Assembly: GCA_020310875.1 (NCBI GenBank)
Contig: CM035416.1
Location: 76,433,080 to 76,497,079 of the forward strand
DNA length: 64,000 nucleotides
Origin: Ceratopteris richardii
Lineage: Eukaryota; Streptophyta; Polypodiopsida; Polypodiales; Pteridaceae
Direction of reading: 5' to 3'
Position numbers and translations under genes: made by a program. The notes beneath the pieces are model-generated. The model was not told the DNA's origin and searched no databases. It was given only the letters and a program-made list of their open reading frames with translations. Shown here piece by piece: positions 1 to 16,200 of the stretch (positions within the stretch are counted from its first letter, which is position 1; the number at the start of each line of letters is the position of its first letter).

Positions 1-401
1 AGAAAAATAGCATATACAATGACACAATGAAATAAGAGAAAGAAGCTGAAATTAGGAGTACAAACAGCTTAAAAGAGGATTAGGAGACATAAGCATACAC
101 CTGCATTCTCAATGCTGGACTTCGATTCTAAACATACATGCTCAAGACTCTAATCTTCTAACTAGTTGCCCAAAAGAAGATTGGTCAATCATTGCTTGCC
201 CACTACTCACTCAGAGTGCCAAGCTAGCTGATTCCAAATCTACCAAGTGGAGCACTAGTGGTAAGCTAAGAGCTCTACACACACAAAAGAAGGCAAAGCT
301 TCAGCTCTGCATTCCTTCCTCAAGTCTCTCTTTCAGCTTGTCTTCCAGCTTGTCTCCCCTTTGTTGAAGGATTGTCTCCCCTTTGTTGAAGGAGAGGTCT
401 A

Positions 402-411
402 CTTATATAGT
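402..411 (-). promoter_or_regulatory. TATA-like box in LTR-like sequence
   Basis: The minus strand reads CTATATAAGTAGACC, a good plant TATA box context, about 940 bp inside the putative LTR. A duplicated 22-23-bp unit (ttgtctcccctttgttgaagg) lies immediately downstream in the transcribed direction, at about 346-392. The promoter role is inferred. Confidence 0.35.
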
Positions 412-814
412 TTTCCTGGAAGTGAAGGATAGCAAAAGGGGACAAAATTAGTTTCTTCTTTGGCAGGCTCATCTAACAATTTTGACAATTTTGGTACTCT
501 GGAAGCTTCTTCTTGGTCCACTTTTCCTGCGCCGTCACTATCTTCCGAATTCCAAATTCTTGTATTCGGAGCCGTCCACCGTCCATGAGTTCTCCGCGTG
601 TAAGTGGCTGAAAATTTAGACTATATGGAGATCTTGGAAATTTAGTCCCTTCTTTTCAAGTGAAAAAAGTAGACTAAATCAAAAGTACACCCTCTTCTGA
701 GAAATTAGACTACTTTTGAAGTAAGTAGACTAACTTCATAAAATTGGTGAACTTTTGAGTAAGTCGGCTAACTTGTAAAATTTGACTAAAAAAATCGACT
801 ATTTGGTCAACTTA

Positions 815-1172
815 GGAAAATTAGACAACTTAGAGATTTAGACGACTTGGGAAAATAGGTCAACTTGGGAAAATCGACTAATTGGTCAACTTAGGAAAAT
901 TAGACAACTGGGAGAATTAGACGACTTGGGAAAATAGGTGAAATGGGAAAATAGGCAACTTGGGAAAATAGGTGAAATGGGAATTTAGTCAACTTGGGAA
1001 AAGAGGTGAAATGGGAATTAGACAACTTGGGAAAATAGGTGAAATGGGAATGGGAAAATAGGTGAAATGGGAATTAGGGAACTTAGGAAAATAAGTGAAA
1101 TAGGAAAATAGGCAACTTGGGAAAAGAGGTGAAATGGGAATTAGGGAACTTGGGACATTAGTTGAAATGGGA
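815..1172. repeat. Minisatellite, ~30-35 bp degenerate unit
   Basis: Degenerate tandem units built from 'acttgggaaaataggtgaa' and 'atgggaattag' are repeated about ten times. Related but looser motifs (ggtcaactt, aaatcgact) extend back to about 660. Small ORFs across it in both strands are repeat artefacts. Confidence 0.8.
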
Positions 1173-1347
1173 AATTTGGCCTTCTTCATGAGCTGGATCC
1201 CCCTTCCACCATTTTCTTGCTCTTCGCTTCTTCTCCTTCTCCTTTTGTTCAAAATCGAGGTAACTTGCCTTGTGCTTGGCTTCTGCATCTTGAAAAGCAA
1301 AACAAAAAATACATTATTTTAAGGGTGTATCAAAGTACCCCGCTACA

Positions 1348-1740
1348 GATTGCCCACCACTTAGACATTCTTCGTCCTCGGAGAAAAATAATACTTTATT
1401 TTTTTTCTTTTTTTCTTTTCTCTCTTTCCCGTTTTTTTTTGCCAAACTCTTGCTGCTATTACTGTGGTAACAAATCTAAGTTCGATTTTCAGCTGATAAC
1501 AATTCGAAGGTCAATTTTCAGTGGACTGCTCATTCAAGGGTGAGAAAAATGGCCAAAACATTCAAAGGTGCTGCGCGCTGCTGCACTCCATTTAAACTAA
1601 AACGCATGGAGTATATCTGATGGTGAAGAGCTTGGAGCAGTCGACTGAAAAGTAGATGATCACATCACCTGGACTCTTCAAGGGTAGAAAAGAAGAAAAG
1701 TGGCTGCCACGCGACTGCCCTTATGTATACACACGCACTG
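1348..1740 (-). pseudogene. Probable Gypsy pol 3' tail, decayed
   Basis: The minus strand next to the LTR-like boundary carries a short acidic pol-end signature (about 1348-1385). The remainder has no recognisable domain and contains T-rich runs. No usable ORF remains. Confidence 0.3.
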
Positions 1741-2190
1741 CCCATATAAAATCAACTTATTAATTTGACCAAGGAAAAATTGACTTAACAAATCGACGTT
1801 ATTGACATATAATTTTGACCAAGAAAATCGACTCAAACACTTAAAAGAAATTGACCTTCCTCAAAAAATCGTCCTAACAAAAAAATTCGACTTATTTGAC
1901 AATCGACTTATTCTTGGAAAAAAATCGACCCATACAAAAAATCGACCTTTTTTTTTCATTTTTTAATCTTGGAAAAAAATCGACCTTTCTTTTTCTTAAA
2001 AAAAAATCGTCCTAAAAAATCGGCCTTTTTTTCCATGAAAAAAATCAACTTTTTTTTTTTCAAGAAATCGACCTTTCTTAAAATTCGGCCAAAAAAAAAA
2101 AATCGACCAAAAAAAAAATTCGACTTTTTTTTTTTTAATGAAAAAATTCGACCTAACACCAAAAAAAATCGACTTTTTTTTTTTTAATAA
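1740..2190. repeat. Low-complexity tract of TCGAC motifs in A/T homopolymers
   Basis: About 450 bp of A and T homopolymer runs are punctuated every ~15-25 bp by 'aatcgac', 'tcgacc' or 'tcggcc'. The pattern resembles the degenerate repeat at 660-900 and the spacer at 4290-4620, so it is probably an expanded internal repeat of the same Gypsy family. ORFs rich in K and F across it are artefacts. Confidence 0.7.
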
Positions 2191-2199
2191 TAAATTTAT

Positions 2200-4419
2200 T
2201 TATTTGTTTGGATTGAGTTTCAATTTGGCTTCTCTGCAAGCACTAAAAACCTGTTCCAATTGCCAAAGCTGATCAGTGAAGTTTTCTACTGGAGTAGAAC
2301 ATCCAGTGCCTGAAAAGGTGGAGAAATCGTCCATAAAAATCCTCAAGAATTTTGGCAACAATGATCGGAAGATTGAGTAAATCACTCGATTGAAAGAGGA
2401 AGGAGCATTGCATAATCCAAAAGCCATCTTAGTATATACATACGTACCCCATGGAGTTACAATTGCAGAACTTGTTGCTACGTCTTCCAGAACTTGTTCT
2501 GTAAATGGGGTTGGAAACCCATCGGGAATCGTAACCTTGTTGAGAGCTCGAAAATCGACATAAACGCGTATCTTGTTGGATTGCTTCTTTTGGACTATTA
2601 CCATCGATGATAACCATTCAGAATGCTCCACTGGGACAATGATCCTCGCATCCTCTAGTTTTTCTATTTCTTTTTTGACCGCTTCTGCATACTTTGGATT
2701 AAGTCGATAAATCCTTCCTCTTACTGGCTTAGCATCATGAATCAATGGAATAGAATGCTCTCCAAGATGAACAAGAATTCCTTCTAAGTCATGGTAACTC
2801 CATGCAAACACATCCTTGAAGTTTTGCATGAAAGTGGTTACATGATGGAGCAAGGACGGATGATCCCAAAGCCATGTTGCGAGTAAGATTGGTTGTGAAT
2901 GCTCCTCGGTTCCAAGATTGACTTGTCTTACAGGTAGAGAGGTCATGGCTGATTCTTCGTTTTGGTCTTCAAAAATACATTGTGGATAGGCCGGCGATTC
3001 CTCTATGTTGATTTTTGATTCCTTTTCTTGCATCCATGAAGGTGAAAGCTCTTTCGTCCATGGTATGCCGGATGGTATTGGTAAGTCGTCTATTGTAGCT
3101 CTTTTCTCCTTTCCTTGGGTCAAATCCTTCGAGACTTCTTTCTTTCCTCTCCTCAAGTCCATGACGGGTTCTCCAAGCCCAAGAGTGTCTACCTGTTCAG
3201 AGTCTCCTTCACAAATAGATATGCCATAACATGGAAAGGCTTCCATCCATTCCAAAAGATCTTGGTCATCGTTTATTTCAATTTCATTACATGCTTCCGC
3301 GATAGGAATGTGTTGTTCTTCAAGAATAGTGAAAGAATGAGCATTACCTCCATGAGATCCTTTCGGATCTAAGTGTACTTGTTTCTGTACTTTCCCTCGC
3401 AGGTTAACTAAAATAGTATCATTTCCCAAATCATGCATGGCTTGGATGTGCCTTAGCCATGGCCTCCCTATGAGTAAAGGAAAGCCTCCATTGACCTGTG
3501 GTAAATTTAACACCACAAAATCTAGAAAGAATGTCAGCCCGTCCATCTCTACCGGTACCTTTTCTACAATACCAAGAGGTTTAACTTGACTCTGGTCAGC
3601 CAAGGTTATTGTGAACTTTGCTTCACCTGAAAGTTAGAGTCCAATTGATTTGAGGGTAAAATCTGGCATGAGATTTATGCCTGAACCTCCATCGATTATT
3701 ACTCCATTTATAGTTATTCCATATATAGTGACTGATAGACATGGACTCCTGAAGTCGGTTAGAGAGTTGGTTGATACCTTTGTGAAGTTCTCGGAAATCG
3801 AAGCTTTCATCAGGTTCGTTGGAGTGTGCCCACCACTTATTGCAAGCATTGTCGGAGGAGACAATGTCTCTATGATCCCTATAACTTCACTTCTAAACCT
3901 TTCATCCAGTCTTAATAGATCATACAATGATACCTGCTGGATGGTGTTCTTTAATATTTCCTCTGTCTTGATGATGGAGGGTATTGGCGAAGGTAGAGGA
4001 GGCTTGTTACATGAATGGAGTTCCCTCATCGTTTCTTCAAAAACTTTGTGTATTTCCTGCAAAACTTCAGAATTTTTTGTACCCGAGTCTTTTTCTTGGA
4101 GGACCCTTGCTTCTGCTTTCTTTTTCTGGGCTCTTGTCTGAACTCCTTGTTCTTGATCCATTTCTTGCAACGCCACCACTCTAGCTTCTGGACTTGAGCT
4201 AAAGGATGGGCTTGCATTGAGTTCTTGATTTCCTTCTTCTCTCTGTTGTGAATCAGGTTCTAACTCTGGAGCATACATGAATCTGGGTAAAAGAGTCGAT
4301 TTCAAAAAATAGTCTATTTTCCTGAATTGAGTCATCCTGGGAAAATAAGTCGACTTAAAAAATTTGACCTTTTTTAAGTAGACTATTTTTAAAAGTTTGG
4401 GCAACTTCAAGTTGACCAT
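2200..4419 (-). pseudogene. Ty3/Gypsy protease-reverse transcriptase fragment
   Basis: Two ORF blocks (4419-3634 and 3603-2200) lie in the same minus frame, separated by one in-frame stop. The first ends in an aspartic-protease signature (IDGGSGINLM). The second starts in protease-flanking sequence (MADQSQVKPLG, then LLIGRPWL) and continues into RT, with YAEAVKKEIEKL, VDFRALNKVTIPD, GLCNAPSSF and the MDDF catalytic loop recognisable. About 30 residues are missing between the EDVA and TPWGTY blocks, which removes the segment carrying the first catalytic aspartate (usually LDGFSGY). The reading stops after LKLNPNK, so RNase H and integrase are absent. The enzyme is almost certainly inactive. 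Gag lies just upstream at 4457-5344. Confidence 0.85.
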
Positions 4420-4456
4420 TTTCCAAAAATTGGTCTACTTTGTGAACGTGGTCATT

Positions 4457-5344
4457 TTAACAAAATTGGTCAAATTTTTTAGTCACTTGCTCCTCTTTTA
4501 AGTCGACTTGCTGAACTTTACAAAATTGGTCAAATTTTTTAGTCACTTGCTCCTCTTCTAAGTCGACTTGCTGAACTTGACCATTTTTAAAGAATGGGTC
4601 AACTTTTTTAGGTGAAACAAATCGTCCATATTTCCCAGGGGCATCACACCCATTCGGGTCCTCTTTCTCAGATAAGTACCACTGTGAGTGTCCAGGAGAA
4701 AATTGGGTACGTGGGTATTTAAGAGTGATGCTCTCTTCTCTCTTACTTGAATGAATTGCTGGTTGCTTTCCCTTATCGACAGAGATAACATTGACTTGGT
4801 AGGATGGAGCTGATCCGCTTGTAGAAGCCTTCTGCTTCGGACAGTCCTTCGAATAATGATCCATTGTATCCGGGCAAAACCTGCATGGTGGAGACCCTTC
4901 TGGGAGGGAGCATTTTCTTTGAAAATGCCCATATTCGCCACATCTGTAGCACATGATAGGACGAGCTGGTCTTCTAAATGGAGGTTTTCTTTCGTTAGAG
5001 GAGTTTACCTGAGGAGTGGTATACATGCTTTCGATTTGAAATCTTGGAGTTGGCAATAAGGGCTGATGTATGGATACACTTGGTGACACCCAATTCGCTT
5101 GCAGCCCCTTGAGAAAATAGCAATCCCTTGCTTCATGGCCTGGTTTTCCACAAAATTGGCACACCAACCTCTCCGGACAATCTTGAGAAGAATGTCCTGA
5201 TTTCTTGCATAAGGTGCACCAAATCGATGTTTTTACCTCTTTTTGCGTTCTAAGCTCCTCCAATTCTTGTCGTAGTAGAGCTAGCACTTCATCCCTTCCT
5301 TGCCAAGAAGCTTTTTCCTCTTGCAAGGTCTTTTGTAACTTCAA
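4457..5344 (-). pseudogene. Ty3/Gypsy gag C-terminal region with four CCHC-type knuckles
   Basis: This 295-residue minus-strand ORF starts with a short coiled-coil-like region. It then holds a cluster of zinc knuckles: CTLCKKSGHSSQDC, CQFCGKPGHEARDC, CYRCGEYGHFQRKC and a divergent CRFCPDTMDHYSKDC. Such knuckles in Gag bind the element RNA during packaging. Four in one Gag is more than the usual one or two. The C-terminus is made of a repeated ~20-residue block (VDLEEEQVTKKFDQF) produced by a 60-bp DNA tandem repeat. The protease-RT frame follows at 4419 in another frame, so a frameshift or decay separates gag and pol. The N-terminal gag part is cut off at about 5420 by a junction with another element. 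Confidence 0.8.
4459..4580. repeat. 60-bp tandem repeat inside gag
   Basis: The unit running from 'aagtcgacttgctgaac' to 'cttgctcctcttt' is repeated with exact 60-bp spacing (4500-4559, with partial copies on both sides). Sixty is a multiple of three, so the repeat keeps the gag frame and duplicates 20 residues. Confidence 0.85.
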
Positions 5345-5420
5345 GGCTTCTAACTCTCTTCTTAATTGTGCAAAAGGATCACTTGTGAATTCATCCGTAC
5401 CTTCATGTTCTTTGAACTAG

Positions 5421-5918
5421 ACTCGGACTCTTGCTGCTTCGATCCTTGAGGCTGAAGCTTCGAATTCCTCCAATGATGCATCAGCTTGTAGCAACTCTCT
5501 AGCTAAAGCCAAGATGCAACAAGCAACTGATAGGGCAAAAGAATATGTTGACAGGAAGAGATCTCCTAAAATCTTTGAAGAAGGAGATAGAGTTTTTCTT
5601 CAAGTGCGAGCTAGATCTACTTCACTATCCAGAGGGAAGTGCACTAAGCTCTTATCAAGGTTTTGTGGACCTTGGAAGATAGTTAAGAAGCTTAGTGATA
5701 TTACTTACCGATTAGAGCTTCCTCTAGATTGTAGAATCCATCGATGGTTCAAGCGACAACACATCATTCTTTAGATAGGATGCTAGATCAAAGACAAAAA
5801 CGGTTGAGAAACCGTGTCATTGCTGCTTACATAATCTACTTGGAAATGAGAAGCTCCTGGTTCACAAGTACTGTCGCTCATTGATCATTGAGGACAATGA
5901 TCTTTAGAAGGGGAGAGA
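5421..5918 (+). pseudogene. Ty3/Gypsy integrase C-terminus (plus strand)
   Basis: The ORF at 5514-5774, with in-frame sequence just upstream, matches the C-terminal part of Gypsy integrases: AKEYVDRKRSP, EGDRVFLQVR, LSRGKCTKL, then FCGPWKIVKK (the GPY/F module) and YRLELP. It is in the opposite orientation to the gag block that ends at about 5420, so two elements are joined here. The catalytic core is absent. Downstream, 'agaaggggagagag' at about 5904-5918 is a good polypurine tract directly before the LTR start. Confidence 0.75.
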
Positions 5919-6600
5919 GTGTTACACATTGGTCTACAGAGACCGTCACATGTGTTTGTGGGACGAGGGCTAAGGTTAGCCAAGGTCCCTAGCTCGGGGG
6001 ATATCCTAAGGTATTCAATGGTAATGGGAATGAGTGTTGCATGATGGCCACATGTCGACACTAGAGCATCCAAAGCATTGCTATTTTGAATACAAGAGGA
6101 TATAATGGATGGGAGGTGAGTTCCACACACAACATTCATATTCTTCTACTTTCTAGTCTTTTTTTTGAGTAGATCTAACATCCATATGTACCTAATTTAG
6201 GATTCTCCCACCTCTACTATTCTTTACCCAAATTCTTAATTAATTCAGATTGTTTTCAAAACTTTTTAATTTTTACACATCACCCACTTAATAATAACCA
6301 TATGGAATGTATGGAGAAAATGTATGTATCCAATTTGATGAGATGGGTCCACTAAATTTATTCCATGTGGTGGATTTGTATTGAACCCCAAATGAAAGTC
6401 TCTTTGCTTCCCAAGTAATTGCCTTGTTGCCCAAGGAATTACCTTGCAGTCCAAGTAACTGCCTTGTTGCCCAAGTAATTGCCTTGAAGCCCAAGTAATT
6501 GCCTTGTAGTCCAAGTAGTTGCCTCGCTGTCCAAGTAATTGCCATGTATCTTAAGTAATTGTCTGTGCAATGAAAAAAAAGCCACTGCCCTTCTAATACA
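5919..6600 (+). mobile_element. 3' LTR start of the plus-strand Gypsy
   Basis: TGTTACACATTGGTC follows the polypurine tract at 5919. It is taken as the LTR start because it combines PPT, TG and distance from the integrase end. The right end is not determined; the stretch to about 6600 includes a minisatellite (6409-6560). No partner LTR is seen in the window. Confidence 0.45.
6409..6560. repeat. ~20-bp minisatellite
   Basis: About seven copies of 'cccaagtaattgccttgttg' with small changes. The minus-strand ORFs here (ITWATRQLLGLQG repeats) are products of the repeat. Confidence 0.85.
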
Positions 6601-6806
6601 ATTGCCCTAAGGATGTCTAGCTGCCCAAGGAAAATGGCTGCTTTCTTTCCATCAACCTAACAACATGCACACCTATGCCCTCACATGGAGGTGCTGCTAG
6701 GGAAAAAGAAATTAGGCTGAGGTGGGGTGCAAAGAGGGGTAATCATCCAACCACCTACCTACGTGGAAAGCACACAAAAGGTGGGACTTACCTATGCTTT
6801 CCAATC

Positions 6807-8190
<1,384 letters not shown>

Positions 8191-8302
8191 TATACATACA
8201 TACATACATATGAAATAATTACAAAGCTATAATCAAAGTTCATTTCTGTTGTGATTAAATTTGGCACAGTGCTGTGTAGGGCATATAAATCATAACCCTG
8301 GT

Positions 8303-8834
8303 CCTATGCTATGCATCATATGCAAATTATAATAGTATAAATTGGACTACTCTGCCATGATGTTACATGCACTTATGTAGTGTACTGTGCACCTTATACA
8401 CACAGAAACAGAATAATACACATGTCATGTTGATACAATGTGACATGAGTATTATTCTCTGTGTGTGTGTGTATTGTGCACACAGTACATTACGTATGTA
8501 CATAGAATCTAGTACTGGACTGTGTACAGAACACACACATGCACACACACACACAGAGAATAATACACATGCTGTGACATGTGTATTATTCTGTGTGTGC
8601 GTGTGTTCTGTACACAGTCCAGTACTAGATTCTATGTACATACGTAATGTACTGTGTGCACAATACACACAAACACAGAGAATAATACTCATGTCACATT
8701 GTATCAACATGACATGTGTATTATTCTGTTTCTGTGTGTATAAGGTGCACAGTACACTACATAAGTGCATGTAACATCATGGTAGAGTAGTCCAATTTAT
8801 ACTATTATAATTTGCATATGATGTATAGCATAGG
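8303..8834. repeat. Long near-perfect palindrome (inverted repeat ~265-bp arms)
   Basis: The sequence from 8303 (cctatgctatgcatcatatg) reads back as its reverse complement up to 8834 (catatgatgtatagcatagg). The centre lies near 8570 and the spacer is only a few bases ('acatgctgtgacatgt'). I see only a few substitutions and a length difference of about 12 bp in an AC-repeat segment. The two strands therefore encode almost the same 135-residue ORF (8367-8774 plus, 8363-8770 minus), which is an artefact. Transcription in either direction would give a long hairpin RNA. Confidence 0.95.
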
Positions 8835-8955
8835 CATACTGTATAATGTATATAAAGGCGTCCAATTGGGGGGAAAACATCTGCAACAGAAGCGTCACCT
8901 GAAATTGGGGGAAAATTGGGGGAAAATCCTTGAATCGACTGAAGAGCCCAACTCC

Positions 8956-8964
8956 AACTCTCTC

Positions 8965-9030
<66 letters not shown>
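8956..9030. repeat. (TC)n microsatellite
   Basis: About 75 bp of nearly pure CT repeat. Confidence 0.97.
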
Positions 9031-9032
<2 letters not shown>

Positions 9033-9223
9033 GTGCGCGCGCCTGTGGGAACCGTACAACAGTTGACCGACCTTAGCTGCACACAAGACTCAGATAATGA
9101 GCAAAGGAAAATGCACCCCGACTTTAGTCCCAGGACTCCCGTACGAAAAACGTCCGCCGACGTGCGAAAAAAGCAGACATCCGCCACAAATGCAGGCTGA
9201 ATCGTACGCGTGGGAAAAAATCT

Positions 9224-9316
9224 ATGCATACATACATACATACATACATACATACATACATACATACATACATACATACATACATACATACATACATACA
9301 TACATACATACATACA

Positions 9317-9408
<92 letters not shown>

Positions 9409-9432
9409 TATTTATATATATATATACATATA
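9224..9432. repeat. (TACA)n followed by (TA)n compound microsatellite
   Basis: About 120 bp of CATA/TACA tetranucleotide repeat runs directly into about 85 bp of TA repeat, slightly interrupted after 9400. Confidence 0.97.
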
Positions 9433-9788
9433 ATTAAGGTACGTATGTAGTATCTTATCGTATCGTACCGTATGAATCATACCATCGAATTGAACAGTTC
9501 GTACCTAGCCAACTATGATCGTATCAAAGCTTTTGCGAGGTCTTACATGGAGTTATGTGCTTGAATATGAAGTATGTATAAAATTTAAATTTCGTGAAAC
9601 ATGTGGAATTTTCTTTTCACCCCCCACCTAGCATTAGTTGTTGGATCCTTAATTAGTAACTATGGCGCTGAATCTGATCCATGGTGCTCATGGTGTTTAG
9701 AACAATCTAGTTGTCTAAATTAGCATTTTGCCCCTTTCTTTTTTTATCGGAGTATCAATTTTTATTGTCATCTTTTGCATATTTTCAG

Positions 9789-13327
<3,539 letters not shown>

Positions 13328-14250
13328 TATATGAGGACAAATCTTTATCTATTGGCAATCATGTAAAGTTATACATGCAAATCGTATTTTCATTTAAATC
13401 TAATGTAGATTTTGTACATACAGTGATGAATGGATCTATTTTCTAAATTTTTTCATATTGACAAGGGCATCGGCTGCCTCTAAATCATAATAGAAATATT
13501 TTACAGCTCATATATGGTGAATTGTGAAGTGTATCTTCCTATCATCTTTGCGTTAAGATAGAGCTAACTCATTCTAACATATCTCATCTGTTCGTAATGT
13601 TTGTGTGCCCAAGCATGCCATTGATGCTAATAAGATTCTGCTTTGAAGGTTCATCAATATTGTGAAATATCCTAGATTTTTTTAAAAGCAATTAGTACCA
13701 ACAATGCATTCAGAAGGGAAGTTTCTTTTTCTTGGCCCAATTCTTTTCTTTCTTTGTATTTTTAGATCCACCAATTTGAGCTTTTCATAGTCCTCTGCAA
13801 TTCCTTGACACTTGCATGTACTTATTTAGTTCCCCCTTTTTTTTTTTTTCTGTGAGAGAATTGTGAATCATGTATTAGTGGAACAAGTATGCATGAGTAA
13901 ACAGAAAAGCCTAGGCAGGTGGATAAAATCTGTACCTGCAATGGGCCATGGCAATGGAGTAAAACATTTGATTATCTGCATTTTCCATAACTTGAATCTG
14001 GTGCATTATCACCTGAGAGCTGCAATGACATCAACATAGCTGCCTATGGAATTACACAAACTATAATTAGCAGTTCGTGTTTTCATGTTAAGGTGTACTT
14101 CCATAGCCAATTCCAATGAAGTGTAATTTTGTTTATGTTTGTCATGTTAATATGATTTTGTTTATTATTATGAAACATTTGTTCATGTTTTACCTAAAAT
14201 TGATTCACAAGATAACTATTAAAAAGATGTGCCAGAGAACGGTTCGTTTT
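13328..14250. other. No gene recognised (3' flank of host gene)
   Basis: AT-rich sequence with short poly-T runs. I see no ORF, domain or repeat to report. It may include the 3' UTR of the upstream gene. Confidence 0.5.
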
Positions 14251-16200
14251 CTTAGTGAACCTTCAATTTTTTTTGGTTGAGGAGTTAATCCTAACTTGGG
14301 ATATGTCTGCATAGGGTGATCACCTTCACAATGCAAGCATAGTCATATATGACATTGTCTAGTTGGTAGATTTTCTTTAGTCCATTGTCCAATTGGGAGT
14401 CTCACTCCTATTTTCTTTGCCATCAAGTGGGCTAGCTCATCTGTAGATACCTTGTTTGCTCTAGAACCTAGTGTGCTCTTGTCAGAGGTCTGTGCTAATT
14501 TCTAGTCTCCTCCGAGATTATCTTCTTAGTCAATGCACACTTTCAAGCAATCATCTAGAGTCTTGAGTCACTTACACCAAGAATCTCAGTTTTCTGCTAG
14601 TGAGTCCATCCAAGAACGAGGAAATCATCCTTGCTTAAGATGGTAACTCTCTGGTCAGACATCTATCCACATACTACCCGAGGCATCTAGAATCAAATCT
14701 TACTATTTGCTGTTCACACGTCATGTCTCTCTCCCCTCTTGGAGAATTCTCCTATGAATTCTTCTATGAGATTATTGATACGCTTAAATATATTTTGATC
14801 AAGTGGTCAGCACCACGTCAATGCAGGTCCTATGAGCAGACTTCATACTGGGTGAAAAGTCTTGGATTGCTCGGCTCTCAAGTCTTGCCTTAATCTAGCC
14901 AGGTGCTTCGGACCACCAAATTTGTTGTAATGTTTCTTCATGCATTTGACAACTTGCATGAGTCTTAATTATCTCCCATGCTCTTGAGGCCTTTGCTCAG
15001 GGAATGCTTGTCCATCCTGGACATTCCCACCTAAGCCTCTTCTTGCAGCTGTGTTCCTATCACCGACCTAATGAAGTCATGCTATCTTAACTGGCTGCAT
15101 CTTTCTTCTCCTGACTCGTTGGGGTCTACTTGTTCCTTCTCAAACTCCACTAGAGGACCTCTTAGAAGAAAATAGTTGTCGGCCTAAGTAGGTACACTTA
15201 TCCTTATGCTCATTTCCCAAAATCCAGAAGTGTCTGTTTACTATGTCAATATAGGTGGGCACTGCTCCTTATATGGATCCTTAAATTCATAGATCACCAT
15301 CTTTTCAGGTGATTGGCTCGCAAACAGAAGTCTTAATCAGAATCCATATTTCTAAAGCATTTCGTGTTTGTTCCATAATGACTGAATTACCTAAGTGAAC
15401 ATCCACGTTCCACTTGGAGTGGTGGGTACTCCTCAAGTTCTTCCACTATTCGTTCTGGCAAAATTGTGACTAGCTTGTAAGTTGTTCCTCCGGTTGGGTG
15501 TGCAGATCACTATTTACATGTCCCAAAGCTTGTCCAAATAACGATCATTCTTGTACTTCACTGTAGGAGACAACGGCAACGAGGTGTTTCTATTGCCTCT
15601 CAAGCAGATAGAAAATCTCTTATACGCGTCTAAGTAAACTTGGGCTCCTATTAGATTTGTATCTCAAAATCATCTGACATGTGTCCTACTCTTGAGACAT
15701 GTGATTTGTTATGATTGATTTTTTATGCATATCTTCGTAGCTTGACATTGTTTGAAGATGAGGTTCACTTTCATTTTCGCTTGACTTGTATTTCTTGACA
15801 AAGAATTAGTCGCATGATTTCGACAAAGAATTACTCGCATGATTTTAACTCTTTTGAGATGATATGGTACTTTTATTTGATCGTACAGTGCCGACGTATT
15901 TCCTCGACCTTAAATACATGAATCAAATGAGCGTGGTAAAAAATTACCCTATTTTTTTTACTTTTGTATTTTTTAATGTATTCCTCTTTATGGTGATTTT
16001 CTTTTGTGGTATTGGTTACCTAGTTCTTTAGGCTTTTCTCTAGCTCTCTCACCTCAAAAGAAATAATGAGAAAAAGTGAATACACCCAATCCATGGGTCA
16101 CCTCATGTTGTTACCTAGCTTTTCTCTCACAAACAATTGTCTCGATCGGATGACTAGACTTAGAGCTAAGGCCACACCTTCAAATCGTTCTTCATTGAAC
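14250..16200 (-). pseudogene. Decayed Gypsy-type gag remnant (minus strand)
   Basis: The minus strand at about 14310-14350 reads CLHCEGDHPMQTYPKL, a zinc knuckle of the CX2CX3HX4C type with the last Cys changed to Tyr. Further upstream (about 14880-14950) FGGPKHLARLRQDLRAE resembles the capsid part of a plant retroelement Gag. Many stops and shifts break the frame. The rest up to 16200 is assigned only by continuity. Confidence 0.35.

Larger units (their letters stand above)
1..1347 (-). mobile_element. LTR-like end of a minus-strand Ty3/Gypsy element (partial)
   Basis: On the minus strand the sequence just above 1347 reads as the tail of a Gypsy pol (acidic FEDEE-like codons) followed by a purine-rich stretch. 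It then enters TGTAGCGGGGTACTTTGATAC, which I take as the start of an LTR. A minus-strand TATA-like box lies at about 402-411, and a minisatellite fills 815-1172. Neither the far LTR end nor a target-site duplication is visible, because the element runs off the window. The call rests on the pol-end/PPT/LTR-start layout known for Gypsy elements and on the promoter-like box. It could be a solo LTR fragment. No intact coding sequence is seen here. Confidence 0.4.

Noticed and set aside
1956..2187. K/F-rich ORFs suggesting a basic or membrane peptide
   Set aside because: Homopolymer A/T runs read in both strands.
6266..6545. Repeat protein with WATRQLLGLQ units
   Set aside because: It follows exactly from the 20-bp minisatellite and has no conserved start.
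8363..8774. Two nearly identical 135-residue ORFs on opposite strands
   Set aside because: They are the two readings of one palindrome, full of TG/AC repeats, with no coding evidence.
9097..9450. Overlapping ORFs of Y/I/H/T repeats on both strands
   Set aside because: Products of the (TACA)n and (TA)n microsatellites.
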